DNA of 64,000 bases from Geodermatophilus africanus (GTDB taxonomy: Bacteria > Actinomycetota > Actinomycetes > Mycobacteriales > Geodermatophilaceae): contig NZ_FNOT01000008.1 of the NCBI RefSeq assembly GCF_900107105.1, positions 1 to 64,000 on the forward strand. The letters run 5' to 3'. The notes below the pieces were generated by a model. The model worked only from the letters and a program-made list of their open reading frames with translations, had not been told where the DNA came from and ran no database searches. The position numbers and the translations under genes are program-made. Shown here in pieces: positions 23,978 through 32,662 of the stretch (within the stretch, counting starts at the first letter, position 1; each line of letters begins with the position of its first letter).

Positions 23978-25318
23978 TCAGGGAGCGGCGGCGCCGGCCG
24001 CTGCCACGAGCCCGACCGTCTGGTCGACGACGGCCCGGCGGTCGGCCTCGAACTCGGGACCGGTCAGCACCGCCGGGTCCTCCGGGTACACAAGCGCCGA
24101 GATGTGCAGGTGGCCGCCGGGGACGTCCTCCGCCTGCATGCCGATCCGCAGCCGGTTGGAGCGGTACATGCTCTCGTTGGAGAGGTAGTTGCCGCCCGGT
24201 CCGGACGCCGCCCGGGAGCCCTCGGACGGGTCGTCCTGGCAGCGCACCGCCGACGGGGCCGGGAAGGTCCCTGCGGGCCACTCGCAGATCCCGTCGTTGA
24301 GCACGACCGGCCAGGGGCCGGTCCCGGCGGCGATCATCGCCTCGTACGGCAGGGTCGTCTCGATCCACTCCGGGGAGTCGGCCGGCTGCGGCCAGTGCGA
24401 CGGCCGGGAGATGGGCCCGAAGAGCGTGTTGCGGTTGTTGTCCGGGGAGCCACCGCGGGCGTTGGCGGCCCACTGCTCGACGTCCATCCGCCCCCGGCTC
24501 GTCTGACTGATGGTCATGATGAGGTCGGCGCGGTCCTCGTCCGGCCTCAGGACCTGGCCGAACGCGTCCTCGACGATGCCCTCGTCGAAGTCGGTCCAGT
24601 TGACGGGGAACACGACCGACTGGACGACGACCGGGCCCGCGTCGGTCTCGAGCGTGCGGCCGTCCAGCTGCAGGGCGGTGGCCCCGGAGGGGTTGGAGTT
24701 GCGCAGGCTCTGGTCGAGGCTGTAGGTGTCGAAGCCGCTGATCATCACGCGGGTCGCGTCGGCCGGGGCCTCCGGCCACTCGATGGTGGTGAGCCCCCGG
24801 GACGCGTGGTCGAGCAGGTGGACGAGCGCGTTGCGCTGGACGACGCTCACCTCGACCGGCGCCTCCCACTGGCGCACCGCACGCGTCATGTGCAGCCGGG
24901 CCCAGTACAGCGGCCGGTCGTCGTACCGGTCGATCGTGCCGGTGTCCCGCTCCCCCTGGGCCCGGGCCAGCGCCAGCTCCCACAGCGCCTCGCCGGAGCG
25001 GACGACGAGCTCCTCGGCCGCGGCCAGGTCCGGCGCCGCGCACAGGTCGGTGGCGAACTGCGCCACCGCCGCCTCGAAGCCGGCGGCCCGGAGGAACTGG
25101 GCCGCGGCCGACTCGCCGCCCTCGACCAGGGGCTGGCCGATGCGCTGCTCCTCCACCGTGAGCACCGCGTCCTCGGCGTAGCAGTCCGGGACGTCCGCGC
25201 CCACCGCGGCCCGCGAGACCGTCGACGACACCGCCCACAGCGCCGAGGAGGACAGCGCGATGGCGGCGGCGACACCGACCCGTGTGGCGAGCTCGGGGAC
25301 CGACCTGGACCGTGACAT
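23978..25318 (-). CDS. Secreted pyroglutamyl-peptidase-I-like (C15 fold) protein with Cys-to-Ser change
   Basis: A 446-residue exported protein: a basic start followed by a hydrophobic stretch (VGVAAAIALSSSALWAVSS, 14-32) forms a signal peptide or anchor. Residues 40-185 are unassigned. From 190 onward the layout follows pyroglutamyl peptidase I: VMISGFDTYS, SQTSRGRMDVEQWAANA (with the catalytic-region Glu281), LPYEAMIAAG, SGPGGNYLSNESMY and GGHLHISALVYP (His403/405). In the enzyme the motif is GxYxCN; here Ser380 stands in place of the nucleophilic Cys. The family match is by motif order only. It may act as a serine variant, a binding protein or not at all. Confidence 0.6.
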   Translation of the reverse strand: MSRSRSVPELATRVGVAAAIALSSSALWAVSSTVSRAAVGADVPDCYAEDAVLTVEEQRIGQPLVEGGESAAAQFLRAAGFEAAVAQFATDLCAAPDLAAAEELVVRSGEALWELALARAQGERDTGTIDRYDDRPLYWARLHMTRAVRQWEAPVEVSVVQRNALVHLLDHASRGLTTIEWPEAPADATRVMISGFDTYSLDQSLRNSNPSGATALQLDGRTLETDAGPVVVQSVVFPVNWTDFDEGIVEDAFGQVLRPDEDRADLIMTISQTSRGRMDVEQWAANARGGSPDNNRNTLFGPISRPSHWPQPADSPEWIETTLPYEAMIAAGTGPWPVVLNDGICEWPAGTFPAPSAVRCQDDPSEGSRAASGPGGNYLSNESMYRSNRLRIGMQAEDVPGGHLHISALVYPEDPAVLTGPEFEADRRAVVDQTVGLVAAAGAAAP

Positions 25319-25564
25319 TCCGACCTCCGGAGGTCGACGAGCGAGTGGTGACCCTTGTCACTGTCCCCGCGGGCCGCGCGCCGCGACACTCGGTCCCGGC
25401 GAGTCGTGCCCGGCCTCGGCGCGTCGGACGAGCAGCCGGACAAGATGGCGGTGCGCGGTCCTCCACCTACCCTGGGTGAGGAACGGATCGGTCCCGACCG
25501 AGGTGGTACCGCCTCGGGTGCAGGATGCCGATCACGAGGACGCGGGCGTCCGCTGGAGGGGTGC

Positions 25565-26661
25565 GTGCAACGCAGGAGGTCGGAGGCCGAGGCGCAGATC
25601 GCCCGGCTGCTGCGCACCGCGCGCCGCAAGCTGGACCTCAGCGTGGCGTTCCTCAGCCGCGTGGACGAGCGGGCGCGGACGATGCAGGTCGTCGACACGC
25701 TGCTGGCCGCCCCGGCCGACGGCTACAGCGGCCCGCGGGACAGCGGCTTCTGCCTCGCCGTCCTCGAGGGCCGGCTCCCCCGGGTCATGCCCGACGTCCG
25801 GCGCGTGCCCGAGGCGATGGCCCTGCACCCGGCCGACCTGCCGCAGATCCGCGGCCACGTCAGCGTCCCCGTCGTCCTCAGCGACGGCACCGTCTACGGC
25901 ACCTTCTGCGCCTACGGCCTGGTCGGCGACCCCGAGGTCTCCCCCCGCGACCTGGCGCTGATGGAGGTCCTCGCCGACGCCGCGGCCCTGGTCATCGAGC
26001 CGCAGCTGCGGACCGAGCAGGAGCACGCCGAGATCCACCACCGCATCGACCCGGTGATCGACGCCGGCGGTCCCGTCGTCGTCCTGCAGCCCATCGTCAG
26101 CCTGTGCACCGGGGCGCGGGTCGGCGCCGAGGCGCTCAGCCGGTTCCCGGCCGCGTGGGGCGCAGCCCCGACGTCGTCTTCGGCGAGGCACACCGCATCG
26201 GCGCGGGCCACCGGCTGGAGCTGCTCGCCCTCGCCTGCGGCGCCGGGACCCTCGGCGACGTCGACGGCTACGTCTCGCTCAACGTCTCGGCGCAGACCCT
26301 GCTGACACCGCAGTGCGGCGAGCTGCTCGCGACCCTGCCGCTCGACCGGGTCGTGCTGGAGCTCTCCGAGCACGACCAGGTCGACGACTACCCCGCCCTC
26401 GAGGGGACCCTGGCCCCGCTCCGCCGCCGGGGGATGCGGCTGGCCATCGACGACGTCGGCGCCGGCTTCTCCAGCCTGCGGCACATCGTCATGGCCGACC
26501 CGGACGTGATCAAGATGGACCGCAGCATCGTCAGCGGCGTCGACTCCGACCCGATGCTGGCCCGGCTGGCCCAGTCGCTGGTCGAGTTCGCGCCCCCGGC
26601 GCCCGCCGCCGTCCTGGTGGGGACCGGCACCGTGCTGGCCCCCGCACCGCTCACCGCCTGA
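25565..26661 (+). pseudogene. GAF-EAL protein, frameshifted and truncated
   Basis: A paralog of the intact gene at 49160-50383. From GTG 25565 (GGAGGG just upstream) it encodes a GAF domain and the start of an EAL phosphodiesterase domain through [13 protein letters not shown]. At 26159-26160 one base is missing relative to the paralog (WG then RSPDVVF), after which the EAL domain continues in the next frame ([39 protein letters not shown]). The end is also abnormal: after QSLVEFA the conserved EGVET and final Gln motif are replaced by an unrelated 22-residue tail. Two independent lesions make a real pseudogene likely. Confidence 0.85.
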
Positions 26662-26672
26662 CGACGCAGCAG

Positions 26673-26736
26673 AGCGGCCCCCTCCAGGCACCGCCGCGCG
26701 CCTGCGAGGGGTGGGGAGGAGGGGGTCCCTCCTCAG
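26673..26736 (-). terminator. Terminator-like repeat starting inside the OYE stop codon
   Basis: On the minus strand it opens TGAGGAGGGACCCCCTCCTC: an 8-bp perfect stem GAGGAGGG/CCCTCCTC around ACC, whose first bases belong to the stop codon of the flavin oxidoreductase. The rest of the 64 bp (ending GGGGGCCGCT) is about 90 percent identical to 47973-48036, also placed at a stop codon. Confidence 0.65.
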
Positions 26737-27842
26737 CCGGCCTTGAGCGTCGGGTAGTCGGTGTACCCCTCGGCACCGCTGGCGTAGAACAGGTGCGCCT
26801 TGGGCTCGTTCTCCGGGTGCTCGCCCCTCCAGCGCTCGACCAGGTCGGGGTTGGCGATGGCGGCCCGGCCCACGGCCACGGCGTCGGCGTGCGCGGCCTC
26901 GATCAGCCGCACCGCCTCCTCGCGCGTGGTGATCGAGCCGAAGCCGCTGTTGGCGACCAGGGGCCCGCCCAAGCGCTCGCGCAGCTCCTGCACGAGGTCA
27001 CCGGCCGGCTCGGCGTGCAGCACCGACAGGTAGGCCAGGCCCAGCGGGCGGAGCTGGTCGATGAGCGCGCCGTAGGTGGCGCGGACGTCGTCCCGGTCGG
27101 TCTCGTAGGCGTCCTGGATGTCGTGCTCGGGCGAGATCCGCAGGCCGACCCTGCCGGCGCCGACGGCCGCGGCCACCGCCCGCACGACCTGGACGACGAA
27201 GCGCGCCCGGTTCTCCGGGGAGCCGCCGTACTCGTCGGTGCGCTGGTTGGACGCCGGGGAGAGGAACTCGTGCAGCAGGTAGCCGTTGGCGCCGTGGATC
27301 TCCACGCCGTCCAGGCCGGCGTCGATGGCGCGCGTGGAAGCGGAGACGAAGTCCTGCAAGGTCTGGCGCGCCTCCTCGACGGTCAGCGCGTGCGGCACCG
27401 GGTAGGGCTGCTTGCCCCGCTCGGTGTGGCCCTCGCCGTCGATCGCGATGGCGCTCGGGGCCACGACGCGGCGTCCGCCGTTGACGTCGGGGTGGGTCAC
27501 CCGGCCGCCGTGCATCACCTGCAACACGACCTTGCCGCCGCGCGCGTGCACGGCCTCGGCGACGCGGCGCCAGCCCTCGACCTGATCGTCGGTCACGATG
27601 CCGGGCTGGCCGACGAAGGCCTGCCCCTCGTGGTCGGGGTAGGTCCCCTCGGTGATGACCAGCCCGAGCCCCGCGCGCTGGCGGTAGTGCTCGACGACGA
27701 GGTCTCCGGGGACGCCGCTGGCGCCGGAGCGCATCCGGGTCAGCGGGGCCATGACGACACGGTTGGCGATCTCAATGTCGCCCAGGGTCACAGGGGAGAA
27801 CAGGTCCACGCCTGTGTCCATCGCCGGGATGACGGCGACCAT
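26733..27842 (-). CDS. Old yellow enzyme-family alkene reductase
   Basis: A 369-residue FMN-dependent NAD(P)H:flavin oxidoreductase that reduces activated C=C bonds of enones or nitro compounds. Family features are the N-terminal LFSPVTLGDIEIANRVVMAP, the hallmark EIHGANGYLLHEFLSPASN (about 190-208), NQRTDEYGGSPENRARF immediately after, and the C-terminal VAVGRAAIANPDLV phosphate-binding loop. Two ATG codons are possible (27842 and 27821); neither has a strong ribosome site. The single-domain length matches NemA/OYE enzymes rather than the larger 2,4-dienoyl-CoA reductases. Confidence 0.93.
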   Translation of the reverse strand: MVAVIPAMDTGVDLFSPVTLGDIEIANRVVMAPLTRMRSGASGVPGDLVVEHYRQRAGLGLVITEGTYPDHEGQAFVGQPGIVTDDQVEGWRRVAEAVHARGGKVVLQVMHGGRVTHPDVNGGRRVVAPSAIAIDGEGHTERGKQPYPVPHALTVEEARQTLQDFVSASTRAIDAGLDGVEIHGANGYLLHEFLSPASNQRTDEYGGSPENRARFVVQVVRAVAAAVGAGRVGLRISPEHDIQDAYETDRDDVRATYGALIDQLRPLGLAYLSVLHAEPAGDLVQELRERLGGPLVANSGFGSITTREEAVRLIEAAHADAVAVGRAAIANPDLVERWRGEHPENEPKAHLFYASGAEGYTDYPTLKAG

Positions 27843-27851
27843 TCCGGGCCG

Positions 27852-27972
27852 CGAGCGTCACGCCGCTCACAGTGACGCTCGGGTGCGCCGAGCCCCCTCC
27901 ACTGTCGCGCTGTTCCACCTGCTCCCGCGCCGTTGCAGCCGCGCGGAGGCGTCAGGAACAGAGCGACAGTGG
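27852..27972. repeat. Two adjacent stem-loops between the OYE gene and a LuxR regulator
   Basis: CGAGCGTCAC (27852-27861) is inverted perfectly at 27872-27881. A second, larger element follows: CCACTGTCGCGCTGTTCC (27899-27916) is inverted with one mismatch at 27955-27972. The second lies 17 bp past the stop of the minus-strand LuxR gene and is a candidate terminator; the first lies just upstream of the OYE gene start. Confidence 0.65.
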
Positions 27973-27989
27973 CCAGTGCCGGTGTTCCT

Positions 27990-28778
27990 TCAGGCGGCCG
28001 GTGAGCTCTCCCGGGTGACGAGGATGGCCAGCTCGGTCCGCGAGCGGATGCCGAGGCGGCGCATCGACGTCGTCAGGTGGCTCTTGACCGTGGCCAGGCT
28101 GAGGAACAGCCGGCCGGCGATCTCCTCGTTGCTGAGCCCCTGGGCCACCAGCTCGGCGACCTCGCGCTGCCGGTCGGTCAGCCGGTCGAGCGGCCGCAGC
28201 GTCGGGGCCGACGGCGGCTGCTGACCGGTGGTCAGGTGGTGCACCAGGTGGTTGGTGGCCGCCGGGTCGAGTGCGGACTCGTGCCGGGCCAGCGCCCGCA
28301 CGCCGTCGACCAGCCGCTGCGCGCCCGAGCGCCGGGGCAGGTAGCCGCGGACGCCGGCCCGCAGGATCTCGACCAGCTCGTGATCGGACTCCGTCTCCGG
28401 CTCGGCGAGCACGAGGACCGACGTGTTCCGCCGGCACAGGGTGCGCAGCAGCGGCAGCGCGTCACCGGCGACCAGACCCTGCCGGACGACGACCACCACG
28501 GCCTCCTGGTCCCCGGTCGCCTCGAGGGCCTCGGGCAGGTGGGCGGTCTCGGCGACGACGGCCATGTCCGGCTCGGCCTCCAGGACGACGCGCAGCCCGG
28601 TGCGGAACACCTCGCGGTCCTCGCAGAGCAGGACGCACACCAGGCTCGTCGGCGGCCGGGTGGTGTGCGGTCGGGCGGGGACCGGCCCGCCGCACCGCGG
28701 AGCGGGTACCGAGCCCGCAGGGTGGAGTCGTGGGTCGCCCGGGCGCCCCGGTGCCGATCCGACATCGTGCTTGTCCAT
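27990..28778 (-). CDS. NarL/LuxR-type regulator with degenerate receiver
   Basis: A 262-residue DNA-binding regulator. A proline-rich N-terminal 50 residues precedes a receiver-like domain (VCVLLCEDREVFRTGL, about 57) and a clear C-terminal LuxR helix-turn-helix (LTDRQREVAELVAQGLSNEE, then LFLSLATVKSHLTTSMRRLG). The strand that should carry the phosphoacceptor Asp reads AVVVVVRQGL, so no Asp is available. The ATG at 28778 has AGGGGGCG upstream. No sensor kinase is nearby. It is probably activated by something other than phosphorylation. Confidence 0.8.
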   Translation of the reverse strand: MDKHDVGSAPGRPGDPRLHPAGSVPAPRCGGPVPARPHTTRPPTSLVCVLLCEDREVFRTGLRVVLEAEPDMAVVAETAHLPEALEATGDQEAVVVVVRQGLVAGDALPLLRTLCRRNTSVLVLAEPETESDHELVEILRAGVRGYLPRRSGAQRLVDGVRALARHESALDPAATNHLVHHLTTGQQPPSAPTLRPLDRLTDRQREVAELVAQGLSNEEIAGRLFLSLATVKSHLTTSMRRLGIRSRTELAILVTRESSPAA

Positions 28779-28946
28779 GTCGCCCCCTGTGCCCGGATCG
28801 ACAGAGCTGTCGCCCCGCGAGCCGGCCTTCTCGACACGTGCCCGTTTCCTCCGGACTGGAGTGACTCTAGTGGCGGAGTGGCAGGTTGTGTCCAGAGGGT
28901 TCACAGCGCTTTCACAGGATCCTGCCCCAAGCTCCCGCACCCCGCC

Positions 28947-29672
28947 TCAGCAACCGGCGGGGAACACCCCCCGACCGTCGCCGAACTGCGGGTTCCGGTG
29001 CACGTGGATGGCGAGCTGGGTCCGGTCCCGCAGCCCCAGCCGGCGCAGCGCCACCGTGATGTGGCCCTTGACGGTGGCGCGGCTCAGCTGCAGGCGGTCG
29101 GCGATCTCCGCGTTGGTCAGGCCCTGGGCCACGAGCTCGGCCACCCCCTGCTGCCGGGCGGTCAGCGGACCGTGGCCGCGGGGCTCCCCGTCCTCGGAGC
29201 GCACCACGTCGTCGAGCCGGTGCAGCAGCTCGCCGGTGACGTCGGCGTCGAGGACGGTCTCCCCGCGGGCCACCGCGCGCACGCACTCGATGAGGCGCTG
29301 CGAGCTGACGGCCGCGTGCACGTAGCCACGAGCCCCCGCCCGCAGGACCTCCAGCAGGTCGCTCACGGCGCCGGACTCACCGAGCAGCAGGACGCGCGTT
29401 CCCGTCCCGGTCATCTCGCGCACCACGCCCGGGAGGGCCGCCCCCTGACCGTCGATACCCATCAAGGTGACGTCGGGGCGGGCGGTGGCGGCCAGCGGCA
29501 GCGCCTCGCCGACGGAGGCCGCCTCCGCGACGACGCTGAGGCCGGGGATGCGGCGGAGCACCGCCCGCAGACCGTGCCGGGTGACCTCGTGGTCGTCGCA
29601 GATGAGCACCCGGACCGGCCGCTCGGTGCCGGACACCGCGGAGGGGGGCACAGCGTCGTCCGGTTCGGCCAT
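28947..29672 (-). CDS. NarL/LuxR-type regulator with degenerate receiver (second copy)
   Basis: A 241-residue paralog of the downstream gene, with RVLICDDHEVTRHGLRAVLR (receiver start, acidic DD intact) and a LuxR domain (LTARQQGVAELVAQGLTNAE, LQLSRATVKGHITVALRRLG). Where the phosphoacceptor Asp should lie the sequence reads VTLMGIDGQG, Gly replacing Asp, although an Asp two residues later might substitute. GAGGTGC precedes the ATG at 29672. The pair probably arose by duplication and lies directly upstream of the polyketide cluster on the opposite strand. Confidence 0.8.
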   Translation of the reverse strand: MAEPDDAVPPSAVSGTERPVRVLICDDHEVTRHGLRAVLRRIPGLSVVAEAASVGEALPLAATARPDVTLMGIDGQGAALPGVVREMTGTGTRVLLLGESGAVSDLLEVLRAGARGYVHAAVSSQRLIECVRAVARGETVLDADVTGELLHRLDDVVRSEDGEPRGHGPLTARQQGVAELVAQGLTNAEIADRLQLSRATVKGHITVALRRLGLRDRTQLAIHVHRNPQFGDGRGVFPAGC

Positions 29673-30049
29673 GCACCTCAACTCCGCTCCCCGTCCGGCC
29701 CCGCGGGGCGACCCCCAGCCTCCGGAAGCTAGGCCGCATTCGCGCAGGTCGCCACAGGGATCTGCGGGAGAGGCCCGATCCTGCGGCGAGTTCATACCCG
29801 GGTAGGGCCCCGGCTCCTCCGGCCGGGGGGTCGTACACCGTCGGGGTGGACGACCCTCCTCCGGCCGGAGGGGGACCCCTCGACGTCCGGACGCCCTCCC
29901 TGCTCCTCGGGGCGTGCCGGCCGGGTGCGCCTCCCCTCCTCCGGGTGTGCCGCTGAACTGGACCTGCGGCCGATGTGCCAGCCCCTGCCGCGTCCCTAAT
30001 GTCGTCGTCCCGAGCCCCGCTGCGGGCCGCCGCGACGCTGGGAGACCCC
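29673..30049. other. Divergent intergenic region before the polyketide cluster
   Basis: This 377-bp region separates the minus-strand LuxR gene from the first polyketide gene. It is extremely GC-rich and contains several overlapping GGAGGGGG/CCCCTCC inverted segments (29816-29880). A -10-like TAATGT lies at 29997-30002 but no good -35 is visible. It probably holds the promoter of the cluster; no regulator site was recognised. Confidence 0.4.
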
Positions 30050-30376
30050 GTGCACCAAACGATGATCATCGCGAAGATGGCGCCGGCCGACGCCGACAAG
30101 GTCGCTGACATCTTCGGCCGTTCCGACGCCACCTCGATGCCCCACGAGATCGGCGTGCGGTCCCGGTCCCTGTACCAGTTCCACGAGCTCTACGTGCACC
30201 TCATCGACTTCGACCGGCCCGCGTCGGAGGCGATGCGCATCGCGCAGTCGCTGCCGTCCTTCCGCGCCGTCAGCGACGAGCTCCGGCCGTTCATCGAGGC
30301 CTACGACCCGAACTGGCGCTCACCGCAGGACGCGATGGCTCGGCGCTTCTACCACTGGACGTCTTCCGCCGAGTGA
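30050..30376 (+). CDS. TcmI-family polyketide cyclase, single domain
   Basis: A 108-residue cyclase of the TcmI (tetracenomycin F2 cyclase-like) group that closes a ring on an aromatic polyketide intermediate. Typical features are the strand MIIAKMAPADADKVADIF, RSLYQFHELYVHLID in the middle and the C-terminal YDPNWRSPQDAMARRFYHW. GTG start with GGAG 6 bp upstream; an internal ATG five codons in is possible. First gene of the cluster and related to the double-domain cyclase at 43513-44355. Confidence 0.88.
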   Translation: MHQTMIIAKMAPADADKVADIFGRSDATSMPHEIGVRSRSLYQFHELYVHLIDFDRPASEAMRIAQSLPSFRAVSDELRPFIEAYDPNWRSPQDAMARRFYHWTSSAE

Positions 30377-30404
30377 GACCGCACGGGGGGACTGGGAGGC
30401 CGAC

Positions 30405-32117
30405 ATGACACGTTCCGCGCCGACTGCCACCGCGTCCGTCGCGGCCGCAGCGGACCAGGTGGGGTGGGTCAGCTGCCCCGACTGCGGGTGGCTGCTCTAC
30501 CGCAAACGGCTCGACCGCAACCTGCACGTCTGCCCGGAGTGCGACCACCACCTCCGGCTCAGCGCGCGCGCCCGGATCGTGCTGCTCACCGACCCGGGCA
30601 GCTTCTCGGAGGTGGCGTTCCAGTTGGGCGCGCCCGACCCGCTGTCCTTCACCGACCTGCGGGACTACCCCGACCGGCTGGCCGACGCCGCGCGTCGCTC
30701 GGGCGAGTCGGAGGCCGTCGTGGTCGGCGTGGCCCGCATCGGCGGGTGCGAGACCGTCGTCGCGGTCATGGACTTCGCCTTCCTCGGCGGCAGCATGGGC
30801 GTCGAGGTCGGCCGCCGGGTGAGCGGCGCGGCCGAGCTGGCCCTCGAGCGCGGTCTGCCCCTGGTCACCGTGTGCGCCAGCGGGGGCGCCCGGATGCAGG
30901 AGGGCGTCTTCTCGCTGTTCCAGATGGCCCGCGTCAGCGAGGCGTTCGGCCGGCACCGCGAGGCCGGGCTGTTCTCGGTGTGCGTGCTGACCGACCCCAC
31001 CTACGGCGGGGTGTCGGCCTCCTTCGCGACCCTCGCGTCGGTCCTGGTCGGCGAGCGCGGCGCGCACATCGGCTTCGCCGGGCCGCGCGTGGTGCAGGAG
31101 ACCATCCGCGCCGAGCTGCCCGCCGACTTCCAGACCGCCGAGTTCCTCCTCGCGCACGGACTGGTCGACCGGGTGGAGAACCGGGCCGACCTGCGGCCGC
31201 TGCTCGCCCGCCTGCTCGCGCTGCACGGGCCCGGCATCCTGCCCGGGGAGCCGGACGACGACGCCGGGGACTACGAACTGCCGGCCGACGACGGCGTGGA
31301 CGACGACCCGTGGGACGTCGTCCAGCGGGCGCGGGTCGTGGAGCGGCCCACCACCCTGGACTACCTGCGCACCGCGTTCGACGACTTCGTCGAGCTGCAC
31401 GGCGACCGGGCCTTCGCCGACGACCCCGCGGTGGTCGGCGGGATCGCCGCCATCGGCGGCCGGACGGTCGTCGTCATCGGCCAGGAGAAGGGCCACACGG
31501 TCCGCGAGCGGGTCGCCCGCAACTTCGGGATGCCCCACCCGGAGGGCTACCGCAAGGCGCAGCGGCTGCTCGACCACGCCGAGGCCTTTGGACTCCCGGT
31601 CGTGACCCTCGTCGACACACCCGGGGCGCACCCCGGACCCGAGGCCGAGGAGCGCGGCCAGTCGCACGCGATCGCCGAGATCATCATGCGCAGCAGCCGG
31701 CTCCGGGTGCCCGTCGTGTCCGTGGTCACCGGGGAGGGCGGCAGCGGCGGCGCGCTCGCGCTGTGCACGTCCGACCGGCTGCTGGTCCTGCAGAACGCCT
31801 ACCTGTCGGTGATCAGCCCCGAGGGGTGCGCCGCCATCCTCTGGCGGACGGCGGTGGCCGCACCGACCGCCGCCCGCGCCATGCGGCTGGGTGCGGCCCA
31901 CCTCCGGTCGTCGGGCATCGCCACCTCGGTGGTGCCCGAGCCCCCCGGCGGCGCCCACACCGACCCCGCCGCGGCGGCCCGGCTGCTCCGCCGGGCGCTC
32001 ATCCGCGAGCTCGACGAGATCTGCCGCCTCGACGTGGCCACGCTGCTGGACACCCGGTCCCGGCGGCTCGAGCGCATCGGCAGGGACGAGCGCCCCCTGC
32101 AGCCGGTGGAGGGATGA
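30405..32117 (+). CDS. Acetyl-CoA carboxylase carboxyltransferase, fused beta and alpha subunits
   Basis: Transfers CO2 from carboxybiotin to acetyl-CoA to make malonyl-CoA, the extender unit for the adjacent polyketide synthase. The 570-residue protein joins an AccD-like half, with a four-Cys zinc finger (CPDC near 24 and CPEC near 43) and CASGGARMQEG, to an AccA-like half starting near 305, with VTLVDTPGAHPG and VVTGEGGSGGALAL. Fusion of the two is known in some bacteria. Its ATGA overlap with the biotin carrier and placement inside a polyketide cluster mark it as a dedicated copy. Confidence 0.93.
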   Translation: MTRSAPTATASVAAAADQVGWVSCPDCGWLLYRKRLDRNLHVCPECDHHLRLSARARIVLLTDPGSFSEVAFQLGAPDPLSFTDLRDYPDRLADAARRSGESEAVVVGVARIGGCETVVAVMDFAFLGGSMGVEVGRRVSGAAELALERGLPLVTVCASGGARMQEGVFSLFQMARVSEAFGRHREAGLFSVCVLTDPTYGGVSASFATLASVLVGERGAHIGFAGPRVVQETIRAELPADFQTAEFLLAHGLVDRVENRADLRPLLARLLALHGPGILPGEPDDDAGDYELPADDGVDDDPWDVVQRARVVERPTTLDYLRTAFDDFVELHGDRAFADDPAVVGGIAAIGGRTVVVIGQEKGHTVRERVARNFGMPHPEGYRKAQRLLDHAEAFGLPVVTLVDTPGAHPGPEAEERGQSHAIAEIIMRSSRLRVPVVSVVTGEGGSGGALALCTSDRLLVLQNAYLSVISPEGCAAILWRTAVAAPTAARAMRLGAAHLRSSGIATSVVPEPPGGAHTDPAAAARLLRRALIRELDEICRLDVATLLDTRSRRLERIGRDERPLQPVEG

Positions 32118-32662
32118 CCGTGTCAGCCAGCGAGTTCCCCCCGCGGACGATCGCGACGACGCCCGCCCCCCGCCCGGACGACGAGGCTCCCGACCTGCGC
32201 GACGACGTCGTGGCGCTGGCCCGCGCCCTGCCCGGTGAGCTGCGCCGGCTCAGTGTCCGCGACGGCGACCGCGCCATCGAGGTCGAGTGGGCCGCACCGG
32301 CTCCCGCGGCCGCGCCCGCCGCGGCGCCGTCCCCGGTGTCCGCGGCCCCCGGCGACCGCGACGTCCGCCCGGCCGCCGGGCCCGACCCGGCGGCGGCCGC
32401 TCCGGAGGTGGCGGGGTCGGTCCGTTCGCCCCTCGTCGGCACCTTCTACACGGCGCCGTCGCCCGGGGCCGACCCGTTCGTCCGCGTCGGCGACGAGGTC
32501 GAGGCGGGCCAGACCGTCGGGATCGTCGAGGCGATGAAGCTGATGAACCCGATCGTCGTCGACGAGGCCGGCGTGATCGCCGAGATCCTGGTGGGCGACG
32601 CCGAGTCGGTCGAGTACGACCAGGTGCTCATGCGGCTGCGGCCCCCGGGACGGTCCCGGTGA
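32114..32662 (+). CDS. accB: Biotin carboxyl carrier protein of acetyl-CoA carboxylase
   Basis: A 182-residue carrier. The N-terminal part contains LARALPGELRRLSV, followed by an Ala/Pro-rich hinge (95-120) and the C-terminal biotinyl domain (VRSPLVGTFYTAPSPGADPF onward) with the biotinylation motif EAMKLMN. It swings biotin between the carboxylase (next gene) and the fused carboxyltransferase (previous gene). Both junctions are 4-bp overlaps. Confidence 0.95.
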   Translation: MTVSASEFPPRTIATTPAPRPDDEAPDLRDDVVALARALPGELRRLSVRDGDRAIEVEWAAPAPAAAPAAAPSPVSAAPGDRDVRPAAGPDPAAAAPEVAGSVRSPLVGTFYTAPSPGADPFVRVGDEVEAGQTVGIVEAMKLMNPIVVDEAGVIAEILVGDAESVEYDQVLMRLRPPGRSR

